The notes under the pieces were generated by a model. The model was not told the DNA's origin. It searched no databases and saw only the letters and a program-made list of their open reading frames with translations. A stretch of DNA of 64,000 nt from positions 2,294,001 through 2,358,000 of the forward strand of contig NZ_JNLQ01000002.1 in NCBI RefSeq assembly GCF_000703165.1. Reading direction: 5' to 3'. The translations under genes and the position numbers were made by a program. The stretch comes from Butyrivibrio sp. AE3004 (GTDB lineage: Bacteria; Bacillota; Clostridia; Lachnospirales; Lachnospiraceae). Positions 36,301 to 44,925 of this stretch are shown piece by piece (positions within the stretch are counted from its first letter, which is position 1; the number at the start of each line of letters is the position of its first letter).

Positions 36301-39300
36301 TTCCTTAAAGGTTAACGATTTTCCGTCACATATTACAGCTTTCTTATCAGGAGTCCTTTTCGCAAAGGCAGAAATCTGTTTGTGGACCGGCACAAAGTCG
36401 AAGGGGAAAGCAGTGTCGTTAAAGCTCCTTAGCTGCTCTTTCTCCTCCTTAGTCATCATGACTACATCCCCGATGTTTTCTGCTTCAAGGAGCTGTCCTG
36501 CGATAACAAACAGGTGATCTGAAAAGTTTTGTATCCACTTTTCGGAAAATCTCTCATTTCTGTATTCTATGGTCATGTTGTATAGGCCGCCCGTTGAAAA
36601 TAGCTGTATAGACATGCAGCCTGTTACCATTCCCGTATGATAGCTTTCCATAAAGTAAGCATCGCTATTAAGTTTCTGCTCTCCCTCAGTTTTGCCCATA
36701 TTGTCTGTAAACATGTCACCCTGATAGATCAGCTCCACATCCTCGTTTACAGGACAATTCTTTAGCACCTCATCAAAGGAAAAGATGTCATTACTCATAT
36801 TTGAAAAGACCTGTTTACTTATTCCGGAAAGGAACGATGAAACAGATTTATTCTCTGAGAGATCTCCGTAAACAGGGATTCTTTTTATTAGCGTTCCTAT
36901 TGTATTGTCCATCTCCGGAAGCGATCTTCCGTTATAGACCGTTGAAAATGAAACCTGATCGGTATACAGATATTTTCCGAGGAGAATTGCCATAGCTCCC
37001 ATGAAAAATGAGCTCTCCGTAATCTGATACTTTCCGCAGAATTCCTTTACCGACTCAGCCTTAAGTGTTCCCGGTTCATATCTGAAATTGGTGCTTACTC
37101 CCGGAGTCAGAGGGTTATTTAAGTCACCCTGCAGCGGATCTGCACCCTCCATCTTTGCAAAAAGTTTCTTGTAGTATTCTTCTGCCTTTTCGTGGGCACC
37201 GCTTTCAATAAGCTTTTCTTCATACATTCCAACCTGCTCTATACAGCAGTCCTCTTTTAGCAGCTGCTCTCCGTTAAGAGCCCTGTTCAGGTCAGCTATT
37301 AAAAGACTTAAGGATGTTCCGTCAGTTGCTATAAGATGTGACTTAAGGATAAGGTAACATTTCTTTTCGGTTTTATAGACAGCAAAATGAAACAGCAGAT
37401 TATCAAGTACCTTAACCACAGGCATGTAGTTGCCTATAAACTCTATTCTGTCCTCTGCTTTTCCCTCAAAAACAGGAACCTCTATCTCTGCGTCAGGAAC
37501 AATCTCCATATAAGGAAGCTCATTTTCACGGCACCTTATCATATACTTAAGCGCCGGGTGCGCCTCATACAGTTTGCTTACCGCCTCTACAAGATCATCC
37601 GGAGTTACGGAAGGCACAGCCTCCATCATATACTGAGTTGTATAGGTTTCTTTACTTCCACCCGTTATTCCCTCAAGGTAAATTCCAAGCTGAGTCTTGG
37701 TAAGAGGATATTCTTTCCTGTCCATTGCAGGAATTCTTACCTTACCTTCGGGATTTTCCAAAAATGCAGCAAGGTCTCTTGGAGTCGGATTACTGTTGAT
37801 ATCACCGTAAGCTGCGGCATAGCCTTTTTCTGCAAGGAGTGATATCAGTCTCGTAACGCTAAGGGATGTGCCTCCATATTCGAAAAAGTCAGAAGCTGCG
37901 CCTATTTTTGCAATTCCCAGAACTTCACTGAAGGCATTGCAAATTTCCTCTTCAAGCTCTGTCTCCGGTTCCTCATATTCTCCGCCGTTAAAGGTAATAT
38001 CCATCTGCAAAAGCTTTAGTCTGTCAATCTTTTTACTCTGATTAAGCGGCATTTCAGGAAGCTGCATAAATACTCCGGGGACCATATAAGCCGGCAGTCT
38101 TTTCCTTAAAACTTCCGCAATCTCTTTTCCTTCTATATTCCGCTCTCCCGTATAAAAAGCTGCAAGAAAATCTTCCTGCCCGTTATTCTTCATTAAGACC
38201 TTACATAGCTTTATCCCGTTTATATTACTGATGAGACTCTCTATTTCACCAAGCTCAACTCTCTGACCATGATACTTGACCATGTCATCTTTTCTTCCCG
38301 TAACATGAAATAATCCCTGCTCATCTTTAAAAGCAATATCTCCGGTATCAAAATAGCGAACTCCGTCAAGCAATATAAAGGAAGCCTCATTTTTTTCCTT
38401 AAGTCCCTGATAGCCCTCACACATAATAGGCCCGGAAACAAGAAGAACACCCTCTTTTTCCTCCTCTAATGTTATGTCATCACGATTGGCAATCCTTGTA
38501 CCTATATAATTAGAAGGCCTGCCTATACAGATTTTTCTGTCCTCATTAGTAATGAGTTTTGACATTACACCTGAGTTCATCTCGGTACAGCCATAGCCAT
38601 TTATTATGTGAACCCACGGATTTACGGTAAGAACCATATCAATGAGCTTTTCATCTACTTTTTCACCACCAAGATAAATAACATCAAGAATAGCTATAGC
38701 CGGTCTTGATGCTCGTATTTCCAAAAGATTTTTTAAAAAGGACGGCGTCATGAACACACTATGCACTTCATACTCAAGCATCTTGGCTGTAAGTGCCCCC
38801 ACATCCCTTAAGTCTTCCTCTGACGGAAAAACTACGCACCCGCCATTATACAAAGAACTGTAATCCAGCATTGAAGCCACAAAGGAAATCTGCGTTATCG
38901 CCATTGTTATCCTTTGCTTTTCAAAATACTCACACCTGATATCGCCATCTTTAAAATCAGTGACCCATGTTGCATCGGATGATAATGTATGACGTACACC
39001 TTTTGGAACACCTGTCGACCCTGAAGTATAGATTATATGAGAAAGCATTTCCCCATTAAGCTCCGGAAGGGGCATTTTTTCTCCTTCATAGGTCAATACT
39101 TCCTCAACAAGTAAAACCTTAAAGGTTCCATCATTCAGACCTTTTTTATCTTCCAGAATACTTTTTGTTGTGATGAGCAGTTTTGACTCTGAATTCTCCA
39201 TACAATAACGTATTCTGTCCACCGGATATTCATCTGTCATTGGTATATAGGAAAATCCCGCTCTCATTATTCCGATTTCAAGCGGAAAAACATAAGATTT

Positions 39301-39510
39301 TCTATCCAGTAAAAGTCCTATCGGTTCCCCTTCCCCGGCTCCTGCAAGTTCTGACAGCAGCTTAAAAGACACCTTATCCGATAGTTCGTCCAGATTTCTG
39401 TATGTAAGCGTCCTGTCTTTTGCGATGATAGCGCTTTTATCAGGCATTTCATCAGCTAAACTTCTTATTTTATCAGGTATAAGAACAACCTTTTTATACA
39501 TTTCATTCAT
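33328..39510 (-). CDS. Nonribosomal peptide synthetase, A-T-C-A-T-C
   Basis: 2060 residues. A1 (1-505; YTSGSTGVPKG 161-171, NGYGCTE, YFDTGD); T1 (phosphopantetheine Ser 549 in YGGTSL); C1 (601-1030); A2 (1040-1550; YTSGSTGRPKG, NVYGPTE); T2 (Ser 1598 in LGGDSL); C2 (1651-2055; HHLLMDG 1778-1784). A1 has Val where most amino-acid-activating domains have the Asp that holds the alpha-amino group (FVASMLD instead of FDASxWx), so it may load an acid without an alpha-amine. C1 has HLIATDG in place of HHxxxDG and so lacks the catalytic second His. No thioesterase or reductase; release would be by the terminal C domain. MATE exporter 41 bases upstream. Product unknown. Confidence 0.93.
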   Translation of the reverse strand: MNEMYKKVVLIPDKIRSLADEMPDKSAIIAKDRTLTYRNLDELSDKVSFKLLSELAGAGEGEPIGLLLDRKSYVFPLEIGIMRAGFSYIPMTDEYPVDRIRYCMENSESKLLITTKSILEDKKGLNDGTFKVLLVEEVLTYEGEKMPLPELNGEMLSHIIYTSGSTGVPKGVRHTLSSDATWVTDFKDGDIRCEYFEKQRITMAITQISFVASMLDYSSLYNGGCVVFPSEEDLRDVGALTAKMLEYEVHSVFMTPSFLKNLLEIRASRPAIAILDVIYLGGEKVDEKLIDMVLTVNPWVHIINGYGCTEMNSGVMSKLITNEDRKICIGRPSNYIGTRIANRDDITLEEEKEGVLLVSGPIMCEGYQGLKEKNEASFILLDGVRYFDTGDIAFKDEQGLFHVTGRKDDMVKYHGQRVELGEIESLISNINGIKLCKVLMKNNGQEDFLAAFYTGERNIEGKEIAEVLRKRLPAYMVPGVFMQLPEMPLNQSKKIDRLKLLQMDITFNGGEYEEPETELEEEICNAFSEVLGIAKIGAASDFFEYGGTSLSVTRLISLLAEKGYAAAYGDINSNPTPRDLAAFLENPEGKVRIPAMDRKEYPLTKTQLGIYLEGITGGSKETYTTQYMMEAVPSVTPDDLVEAVSKLYEAHPALKYMIRCRENELPYMEIVPDAEIEVPVFEGKAEDRIEFIGNYMPVVKVLDNLLFHFAVYKTEKKCYLILKSHLIATDGTSLSLLIADLNRALNGEQLLKEDCCIEQVGMYEEKLIESGAHEKAEEYYKKLFAKMEGADPLQGDLNNPLTPGVSTNFRYEPGTLKAESVKEFCGKYQITESSFFMGAMAILLGKYLYTDQVSFSTVYNGRSLPEMDNTIGTLIKRIPVYGDLSENKSVSSFLSGISKQVFSNMSNDIFSFDEVLKNCPVNEDVELIYQGDMFTDNMGKTEGEQKLNSDAYFMESYHTGMVTGCMSIQLFSTGGLYNMTIEYRNERFSEKWIQNFSDHLFVIAGQLLEAENIGDVVMMTKEEKEQLRSFNDTAFPFDFVPVHKQISAFAKRTPDKKAVICDGKSLTFKELDLLSDRIGFELRKKKIGQNIPVGVLLDRSVYAYALENGILKAGGAFVPFIPDYPDDRIDFCMKDAKIPLLVTTKGIKQKREGLAGNGYELITLEEIFGVPAINEEPDGKNLEAALNNEPCDFTAYDSGRNDLAYCIYTSGSTGRPKGVLIEHGNIANYVHRNEKSIEIMHYAKEGRVCLALASFSFDVSVVEQFVPLCNGNTVVIATEDEIHDPELFAKLVTDNNVNGITCTPTYLSSLLGIKASKEAIKNITFFDIGAEAFPASLYESLRSLRKDSVILNVYGPTECTMGCSADVVDDPALVTIGRPIANTAFYIFDKFGKEVPAGIRGELIIAGDQVGRGYVNLPEKSAAAFFEHDGKKAYHSGDLCSFTDEGKVRIFGRIDNQIKLRGFRIELDEIEKVMSEYKDIKAAAVKVVKTGGKEFLAGFISCEKEPDMEDYKSFIKDKLPEYMVPQIIRCVDEMPLTVNGKIDRKALPVPDVTELKAKYVAPSNETEKKLCDAFAKALGLHENSVGIADDFFELGGDSLKAMAVLADADIETLTAADIFRKKTPGEIAAVISREQDKESLDEREEKARKIPHQLAPMQIKMIDYQLYNPGSSMWSNMHFLARMGKDIDAYRLCDALNKAVRNHPALSTVFEYNDDCELQQRYVPDLHPDIVVEEIDEKDIEKLSKTLVKPFKRILNASLLRARIFKTDISCYMFMDMHHLLMDGGSLGVLLEDIVDAYFGRELKKDYYYTLLDEYDKAIADGTRDSDKAYYEAQFGKRAEGYITLPKPDHKSNSNSSAGRLKRYSFRREDIAKAEEYWGVTFSCMVITCALLALSEHEEKDKVMCNWIFNNRLSKEAEHALGILIRNLTVGIDVSKYEDLSDIMLEVKRQIGEGIAHANYDYFMGFDSAFRTDPMEVNLLLGINGKELDALSPKLIELDDPYSAANARLELQLLENEFGDEGLDAGLFYVKELYDEENILGFHDEYVKKLENIVFYNERH

Positions 39511-39548
39511 TTATTTCATCTCCCCCAACTCTCATCTATATTCGCATG

Positions 39549-39565
39549 TTTTTATCTGACTCGTA
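39549..39565. repeat. 17-base intergenic motif, copy 2
   Basis: TTTTTATCTGACTCGTA, identical to 1294-1310. Here it supplies the last codons and stop of the MATE gene. Confidence 0.5.
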
Positions 39566-40886
39566 GCGTTCTGTTCCCAATAGCAAACAGAATTATTACT
39601 ATGATCCCTGTCACTGTTTCCGCAGATAAAGACGTAAACCATATATTGTTATTTCCAAATAAAAACGGTACGGCATACACTGCTATGATTGGCATTACAA
39701 AGCTCCTTGAAAAAGCAATGATTGCCGAAGACAAACCATCCGATATTCCTGTAAAGAATGAAGACGAAAACATATTTATTCCGGTCAGCACATATGCCAA
39801 AGCACATATTTTGATTGCAAATACTGCCATGTTTTTCAGATTCTCATTATATCCAACGAAAAAGTTTGCAATCTCCACACTGAAAATCCAAGCAATAGCT
39901 GTCATTACTGTTCCGGCCACAGCCGCTATTATAAGTCCGTCCTTACGCAGTTTCCTTACCGCTTTATAATTCTTCTCTCCGTATCTGTAGCCTACTACAG
40001 GAATTATGGCTATGCCAAAGCCTATAAACACAGCCACGAAAACTCCGCTGACATACGCTGTAACTGCGTAGGCTGCAACACCTCTTGAGGATAAAAGGCT
40101 TATCAGTCTTCTGTTAAAAATAATTGCAACTATAGCATAAGATGCCGCGTTTACCATCTCAGAGGAACCATTGCCGAGTGCCCCCAGTACTCTGTCAGTA
40201 TTGATTTTTAAGGCAACAAAATGAAGTTTATTTGATGGTTTTATAAAGTAAAGGAGCGCAACCAAAAAACTGACACACCAGGCTGACCCTGTTGCAACAG
40301 CTGCTCCCGCAAGGCCAAATCCGAGTATACCCACGAAAAGGAAATCCAGAACAATGTTGGTTATCGCATTTACCACAGTAACCGCAAATCCCCTGCCGCC
40401 TTCATCAGCAGCTATAAGAAACTCCTGAAAGGCATAGTTCATTATCTGAACAGGCATGAAGCAGGCAAGAATCCTTCCGTACAGAGTGCAGTATGGAATC
40501 ATAGCCCCATTTGCTCCCACAAGGCCGGATATATCCTTCATAAATATAAATGATAATACAGAAATGATTAGTCCCGAAAGGAACAGGAAAAGAGTCAGTA
40601 ATGATAATGTTTCATTCGCTTCGTGTTCTTTTCTTTCTCCAAGAAGTGCAGAAATAACAGCATTTCCACCTGCACCTATAACAAGACCGATAGACAGCAA
40701 AAAAGCAAGTGCCGGGAATATCATATTCTCAGCAGCAAAAACCTCCTCCCCAAGAACGTTGGAAATAAAATACCCGTCAACCACCTGATATGTATTATTT
40801 ACAAGCTGCATACCGATACAAGGAAGCGAGAACAGAATCATCTTCCTTATTGTAAAGTTATCTGAAATTTTTATTTTCTCCCTCAT
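39552..40886 (-). CDS. MATE-family exporter paired with the NRPS
   Basis: About 444 residues, twelve membrane helices, MATE fold (opening TIRKMILFSLPCIGMQLVNNTYQ, then AIIPVVGYRYGEKNYKAVRK). I start it at the ATG at 40886 (MREKIKISD); five codons upstream there is an in-frame TTG, and neither start has a clear ribosome site. It is the first gene of a two-gene unit with the NRPS and is the natural candidate to export its product. A TATAAT six bases before the ATG suggests a nearly leaderless mRNA. Confidence 0.88.
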   Translation of the reverse strand: MREKIKISDNFTIRKMILFSLPCIGMQLVNNTYQVVDGYFISNVLGEEVFAAENMIFPALAFLLSIGLVIGAGGNAVISALLGERKEHEANETLSLLTLFLFLSGLIISVLSFIFMKDISGLVGANGAMIPYCTLYGRILACFMPVQIMNYAFQEFLIAADEGGRGFAVTVVNAITNIVLDFLFVGILGFGLAGAAVATGSAWCVSFLVALLYFIKPSNKLHFVALKINTDRVLGALGNGSSEMVNAASYAIVAIIFNRRLISLLSSRGVAAYAVTAYVSGVFVAVFIGFGIAIIPVVGYRYGEKNYKAVRKLRKDGLIIAAVAGTVMTAIAWIFSVEIANFFVGYNENLKNMAVFAIKICALAYVLTGINMFSSSFFTGISDGLSSAIIAFSRSFVMPIIAVYAVPFLFGNNNIWFTSLSAETVTGIIVIILFAIGNRTLRVR

Positions 40887-40892
40887 ACCATA

Positions 40893-40898
40893 ATTATA
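40893..40898 (-). promoter_or_regulatory. -10 box six bases before the MATE start codon
   Basis: TATAAT, then TATGGT, then ATG on the minus strand. Same geometry and nearly the same six bases as before the AraC gene at 4414. No clear -35. Confidence 0.4.
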
Positions 40899-40951
40899 CA
40901 ATTATTTGATAATTTTTGTATGACTTATTCACTTAAACTTCGCATAAGAAC

Positions 40952-40987
40952 AAAAAAAAGAGAAACCGTAAAACTACAGTCTCTCTT
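40952..40987 (-). terminator. Terminator after the CarD-like gene
   Basis: Minus-strand stem AGAGAGAC / GTTTCTCT (one mismatch) followed by a run of eight T. Confidence 0.8.
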
Positions 40988-41038
40988 CAATATATATATT
41001 CATGTTTTTTCCTCAAAAAGTAGGAAATCTTTTCAATC

Positions 41039-41551
41039 TTAAGCAAGTGTAAGCTGTGAAAGCTCGTTTGTTACTCTCTCTTTAATTGCATCAAGCTTTG
41101 ACTCCATGGAGTAAGCCATCTCGGAATAAAGAAGCTTCTCAGCGATGCTAAGATATTTCTCATCCAATGATGCAAACTTTTTACCTTCAGCAGCTCTGAT
41201 AGCCTTGATCTTACGAAGTGACTTGACAAGGCACATCATCTCGGGAGCTTTATTTCTCTTAATAACTTCAACGATAACAGCTTCAGCTTTCTTACCCTGA
41301 GGAATATCGTAAACTTCGAGCTCATCTATCTCGTCAATAAGCTCTTTTGCTTCATCAGCATCAATAGCATCTCTCATTTTCTCTTCTGCTCCGTCAACGG
41401 GAACATAAAGAACTCCCTTACTGTCAATGCTCGAAACCATGCTGTAATAGAGCGTATCATTGCCTTTCTCAAGAAAATTCGGAACAAGAATGTCCTTTAC
41501 CTCACAAAGACCGTGGTTACCATAAACAACGCAATCTCCTCTACTCAGCAT
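41039..41551 (-). CDS. CarD/CdnL-family transcription factor
   Basis: 170 residues. N-terminal RNA-polymerase-interacting Tudor-like domain (GDCVVYGNHGLCEVKDI, about 1-60) and a C-terminal helical domain (about 65-170). CarD/CdnL proteins bind the RNA polymerase beta subunit and stabilise the open complex at many promoters. GGAGG ribosome site. It is divergent from the gene at 41923. It appears to be a single-gene unit with its own terminator. Family membership is clear; the regulon is unknown. Confidence 0.85.
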   Translation of the reverse strand: MLSRGDCVVYGNHGLCEVKDILVPNFLEKGNDTLYYSMVSSIDSKGVLYVPVDGAEEKMRDAIDADEAKELIDEIDELEVYDIPQGKKAEAVIVEVIKRNKAPEMMCLVKSLRKIKAIRAAEGKKFASLDEKYLSIAEKLLYSEMAYSMESKLDAIKERVTNELSQLTLA

Positions 41552-41875
41552 ATTCTATCCTCCTATTTGCAAAACAAAAAACATATTAAAAAACAAGGGC
41601 GACACTAAAAATATGGTAGCAAATTTAGCCTTAATATGTAATATGATTGGAAGCTTTTTAAGAAAACCTTAAGAAACTAAAACGACTAAGTTGAGATGAA
41701 ACCTGCGATAATTGTGCACTTTTTACGGACACTTGTTTGCGGAACGCAGACGCTTTCTGAAAAAAATTAAATATTTTTAAGATTTATCACTTTATCGTAA
41801 TACAATTTTAACGAAAAAACATTTGATTTATAATGTTTTTATAGATTTATTATATTTGGTTTTAGCATGTCGTGC

Positions 41876-41881
41876 TATAAT
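41876..41881 (+). promoter_or_regulatory. Extended -10 promoter of the 151-residue gene
   Basis: TATAAT preceded by TGC. The 371-base gap 41552-41922 holds this promoter, the leader of the CarD gene with repeated TTAAG elements near 41655-41695, and nothing else recognised. Confidence 0.45.
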
Positions 41882-41922
41882 AATCACATGGTACTTACAT
41901 CTTCGCGTGTGGGAGGTTCAAA

Positions 41923-42378
41923 ATGAATCAGAGCTTGTACGATGCGGTATTTTGTGTAGACGTTGGTGGACAAAAAGTTGATCCTTTTGCAGCAGCTTCG
42001 ATTGATTTTGGAAAGGTTATCGAAGACATGAAGCTCGGAGGCTATGAGATAACTTCTCTTCATGTGGCTGAGTTTATAGTTCTTCATCAGCTTGATGACA
42101 TGAGAAAATATAAGAGCCAGATAATCCACGATACCCTTAATATGGACAATCGTGATGAATTCTGCAGACAGCAGTACGGTATTTCCTGGAAGGATATAGA
42201 TGCTCTTGATCCCACATCAGATTTTGAATTTGATTTAAAGAGCGGACAGGTGATTCTTTTCCTTGCTCACGATGCACAGTATAAAGAAGATGTTTATATG
42301 AAATTGTTTGGGCAGACGCTCAATAAGTTTTGCCAGGATACAGGCTTCCTTTACACGAAGCTTGGCGAGGCCATTTGA
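41923..42378 (+). CDS. Hypothetical cytoplasmic protein
   Basis: 151 residues, ATG with a GTGGGAGG site. No signal peptide or membrane helix. Alternating hydrophobic and acidic stretches (YDAVFCVDVGGQKVDPFAAA, LKSGQVILFLAHDAQYKEDV) suggest a compact alpha/beta fold. I do not recognise a family. It is a single plus-strand gene divergent from the CarD-like gene, followed by two terminator-like hairpins. Real by its ribosome site, promoter and coding pattern; function unknown. Confidence 0.75.
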   Translation: MNQSLYDAVFCVDVGGQKVDPFAAASIDFGKVIEDMKLGGYEITSLHVAEFIVLHQLDDMRKYKSQIIHDTLNMDNRDEFCRQQYGISWKDIDALDPTSDFEFDLKSGQVILFLAHDAQYKEDVYMKLFGQTLNKFCQDTGFLYTKLGEAI

Positions 42379-42429
42379 GTTAATTGCTTTTGCAATATAT
42401 TCCTCCTTTCCTTTCTAATATTTGTCACA

Positions 42430-42473
42430 AAGACGGCCTGACGAGAGTATACCTCCGCCGGGTCTTCTTTTTT
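42430..42473 (+). terminator. Possible terminator after the 151-residue gene
   Basis: AAGAC...GGC pairs with GCC...GTCTT, with a bulge, followed by CTTTTTT. Confidence 0.45.
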
Positions 42474-42510
42474 GGGCTTAGCTGTGCGAAGTCTAAGTTA
42501 TAATATTTGA

Positions 42511-42546
42511 AAAGCGTAGCAGCCTTTAACTGCTACGCTTTTTTAT
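42511..42546. terminator. Bidirectional terminator
   Basis: AAGCGTAGCAG / CTGCTACGCTT, perfect 11-bp stem with a seven-base loop, then T5 on the plus strand and T-rich on the minus strand. It ends both the plus-strand gene at 41923 and the convergent gene at 42555. Confidence 0.85.
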
Positions 42547-42554
42547 GTTACAGA

Positions 42555-43223
42555 TCAGTCGGTAACTGAACCTGCAATAATAAATCCCTTTTTGTTTTTT
42601 CCATATCCGGCACTATAATAATCCTTCATCTTTTTACGGGATGCGTTCTTTGTAAGCTGACCGTTTCTAAGTCCTGCAAATCCGATATATATTCCTGTGG
42701 TTCCGTGATTTAAGGTAAGTCTGTATGCATATGTACTGTAGTTTCTCCAATTATAAATATAGTACGTTGTACGTCCCTGCTTAGCCTTTAAAGTTCTACC
42801 GTAATCAGACTCACTATGTAACAGAGCACCTTCAAAAATGCAATTCGTAATGTAATTCCCTTTGGAATCTATAACGATTGGAACATAGGTTGAAATACCA
42901 CCTTTCCTTCTTCGTGACTCTTTTACTGTTTTAATAATATCTTTTTTGGACATCTTAAATCTTTTTATTTTGATTCTGACGTAGTATTCATCATAAACCG
43001 GCGCATTAGTATCAGGGTCAAATACTGTAGGCGCCCCTTTTTCAACTATCATTGTGAAAGAAGATGTTTTTGCTTTTCCGCCTTTGTACATTACAGTCTT
43101 TACTTTGCCCGATCGACTCAATGTAACCTTTGGGCCCGCAGCCTGTGCCTTAAACGGTGTAAAGTTAATTGCCACAACCAGCGCAAGTAATAATGCCAAT
43201 AATTGTTTTAAACCTCTCTTCAT
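42555..43223 (-). CDS. Secreted basic protein of unknown function
   Basis: 222 residues from the ATG at 43223, which has GGGGG seven bases upstream; the frame opens seven codons earlier but the ribosome site lies inside that stretch. Signal peptide (MKRGLKQLLALLLALVVAIN, cleaving near AQA-AG). Mature part basic and Tyr-rich with beta-type segments (DEYYVRIKIKRFKMSKKDII, GRTTYYIYNWRNYSTYAYRL). No known domain recognised. Bounded by terminators on both sides. Confidence 0.75.
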   Translation of the reverse strand: MKRGLKQLLALLLALVVAINFTPFKAQAAGPKVTLSRSGKVKTVMYKGGKAKTSSFTMIVEKGAPTVFDPDTNAPVYDEYYVRIKIKRFKMSKKDIIKTVKESRRRKGGISTYVPIVIDSKGNYITNCIFEGALLHSESDYGRTLKAKQGRTTYYIYNWRNYSTYAYRLTLNHGTTGIYIGFAGLRNGQLTKNASRKKMKDYYSAGYGKNKKGFIIAGSVTD

Positions 43224-43254
43224 TTTAATACCCCCTATAATCATTGCGAGCTAA

Positions 43255-43296
43255 CAAAAAAGTAACCGCTACGAGAGTTTCTTCTCATAGCGGTTA
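43255..43296 (-). terminator. Terminator after the DUF1846 gene
   Basis: Minus-strand stem TAACCGCTA-GAGA / TCTC-TAGCGGTTA with one mismatch (43263-43296), followed by CTTTTTTG. Confidence 0.9.
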
Positions 43297-43380
43297 TATC
43301 ATAGCATGCAAGATGGTCAAATAATTCAGTTTATGTATTAAAATTTCATAAATCTTTATAAAAAATAAAATTAATTTTCA

Positions 43381-44862
43381 TCAGCCATGGAACAGCTTTT
43401 TGGTCTGGTACTTGGGCTCGCAGGTCAGGTTTACTCCAAGCTTATGGAAGGTTGATTCATCAACGGGTGAAAGAATAACAGTTGAATGAACCTCAAGACC
43501 ACGAAGTTTATCAACCTGATCGAGGGCTGCTTTTGCTGTATCATCCGTAGCTGCGCATATTGTGAGAGCTATAAGTATCTCACCTACATGCAGGTGAGGA
43601 TTGTGGCCTCCAAGTTGCTGCACCTTGAGATTCTGGATAGGCTCGATGATCGTGGGTGATATAAGCTCAACCTCATCGGGGATTCCTGCCATAACCTTTA
43701 ATGCATTAAGGAGCATTGCACTGGTTGCACCCATGAGTGCGCTTGTTTTACCTGTTACAACCTGTCCGTCGGGAAGCTCAATTGCTGCTGCAGGTGCACC
43801 TGTTATCTCTGCCTTTAAGTTAGCAGCCGCAACCGAAGGTCTGTCCTGAATGCTGCAACCCGCCTTTTGCATAAGGATCTCAAGGGTGTCAATTCTCTCC
43901 TGTGAGCTTTCACCCTTTCTCTTCTCGCAAAGTTCCTTATAATAACGTCTGATTATCTCCTGTCTTCCTGCTGCCTGTGCTGCCTCATCGTCTATTATGC
44001 AGTTTCCTGCCATGTTGACACCCATGTCAGTAGGTGATTTGTACGGAGAATCACCGTAAATCTGTTTAAACATTGTATTAAGCACAGGAAAGACAGCGAC
44101 GTCACGGTTATAATTTATTGTTGTCTCACCGTAAGCTTCAAGATGATAAGGATCGATCATGTTCATATCGGCAAGGTCTATCGTTGCTGCTTCGTATGCA
44201 AGGTTTACAGGGTGCTGAAGTGGAATGTTCCAGATAGGGAAGGTCTCAAACTTAGCATAGCCAGCCTTAACACCATGTCTGTTTTCATGGTAAAGCTGTG
44301 ACAGACATACTGCCATTTTTCCGCTTCCGGGTCCGGGAGCAGTAACAACTACCAGTGAGTGCTTTGTCTCAATGTACTCATTTTTACCATATCCCTCTTC
44401 ACTTATAATGAAAGGTATGTTTGAAGGATAGCCGGGAATTGTGTAGTGTCTGTAAACCTTAAGGCCAAGTGCTTCAAGCTTCTTCTGGTAAGCAACCACC
44501 TGCTCTGTTCCGTCATAGCGTGTAAGAACAACAGAGCCTACATACAGGCCATATCCATGGAAAGCATCGATAAGACGAAGAACATCCATATCATAGGTAA
44601 TACCAAGATCACCTCTAACCTTATTCTTCTCAATATCTCCTGCGTTTATTACTATTACAATCTCAACGTCCTCTTTAAGTTGTGTGAGCATGCGGATTTT
44701 GGAGTCCGGCTGAAATCCGGGCAAAACCCTGGAAGCGTGATAATCGTCAAAAAGCTTTCCGCCAAACTCCATGTAAAGCTTTCCGCCGAACTTTGCGATT
44801 CTCTCACGAATACGCTCAGACTGCATCTGGAGATATTTGTCATTATCAAATGCCTGTTTCAT
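43381..44862 (-). CDS. DUF1846 (UPF0371) family protein
   Basis: 493 residues, matching the full length of DUF1846 proteins (cytoplasmic, with a Rossmann-like core, biochemical role not established). Family-typical segments: FGGKLYMEFGGKLFDDYHAS, HSLVVVTAPGPGSGKMAVCL (P-loop-like) and NMAGNCIIDDEAAQAAGRQE. GAGAGG ribosome site. It lies 63 bases after the stand-alone DegV gene on the same strand, so the two may be co-transcribed. Family assignment is firm from memory of conserved segments; function not assigned. Confidence 0.88.
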   Translation of the reverse strand: MKQAFDNDKYLQMQSERIRERIAKFGGKLYMEFGGKLFDDYHASRVLPGFQPDSKIRMLTQLKEDVEIVIVINAGDIEKNKVRGDLGITYDMDVLRLIDAFHGYGLYVGSVVLTRYDGTEQVVAYQKKLEALGLKVYRHYTIPGYPSNIPFIISEEGYGKNEYIETKHSLVVVTAPGPGSGKMAVCLSQLYHENRHGVKAGYAKFETFPIWNIPLQHPVNLAYEAATIDLADMNMIDPYHLEAYGETTINYNRDVAVFPVLNTMFKQIYGDSPYKSPTDMGVNMAGNCIIDDEAAQAAGRQEIIRRYYKELCEKRKGESSQERIDTLEILMQKAGCSIQDRPSVAAANLKAEITGAPAAAIELPDGQVVTGKTSALMGATSAMLLNALKVMAGIPDEVELISPTIIEPIQNLKVQQLGGHNPHLHVGEILIALTICAATDDTAKAALDQVDKLRGLEVHSTVILSPVDESTFHKLGVNLTCEPKYQTKKLFHG

Positions 44863-44925
44863 TCTAAATCCTCTCTTCCCTAGAGCATGCCACAGTATTC
44901 ATAAAACTTTTGACAATGCCCTTAT

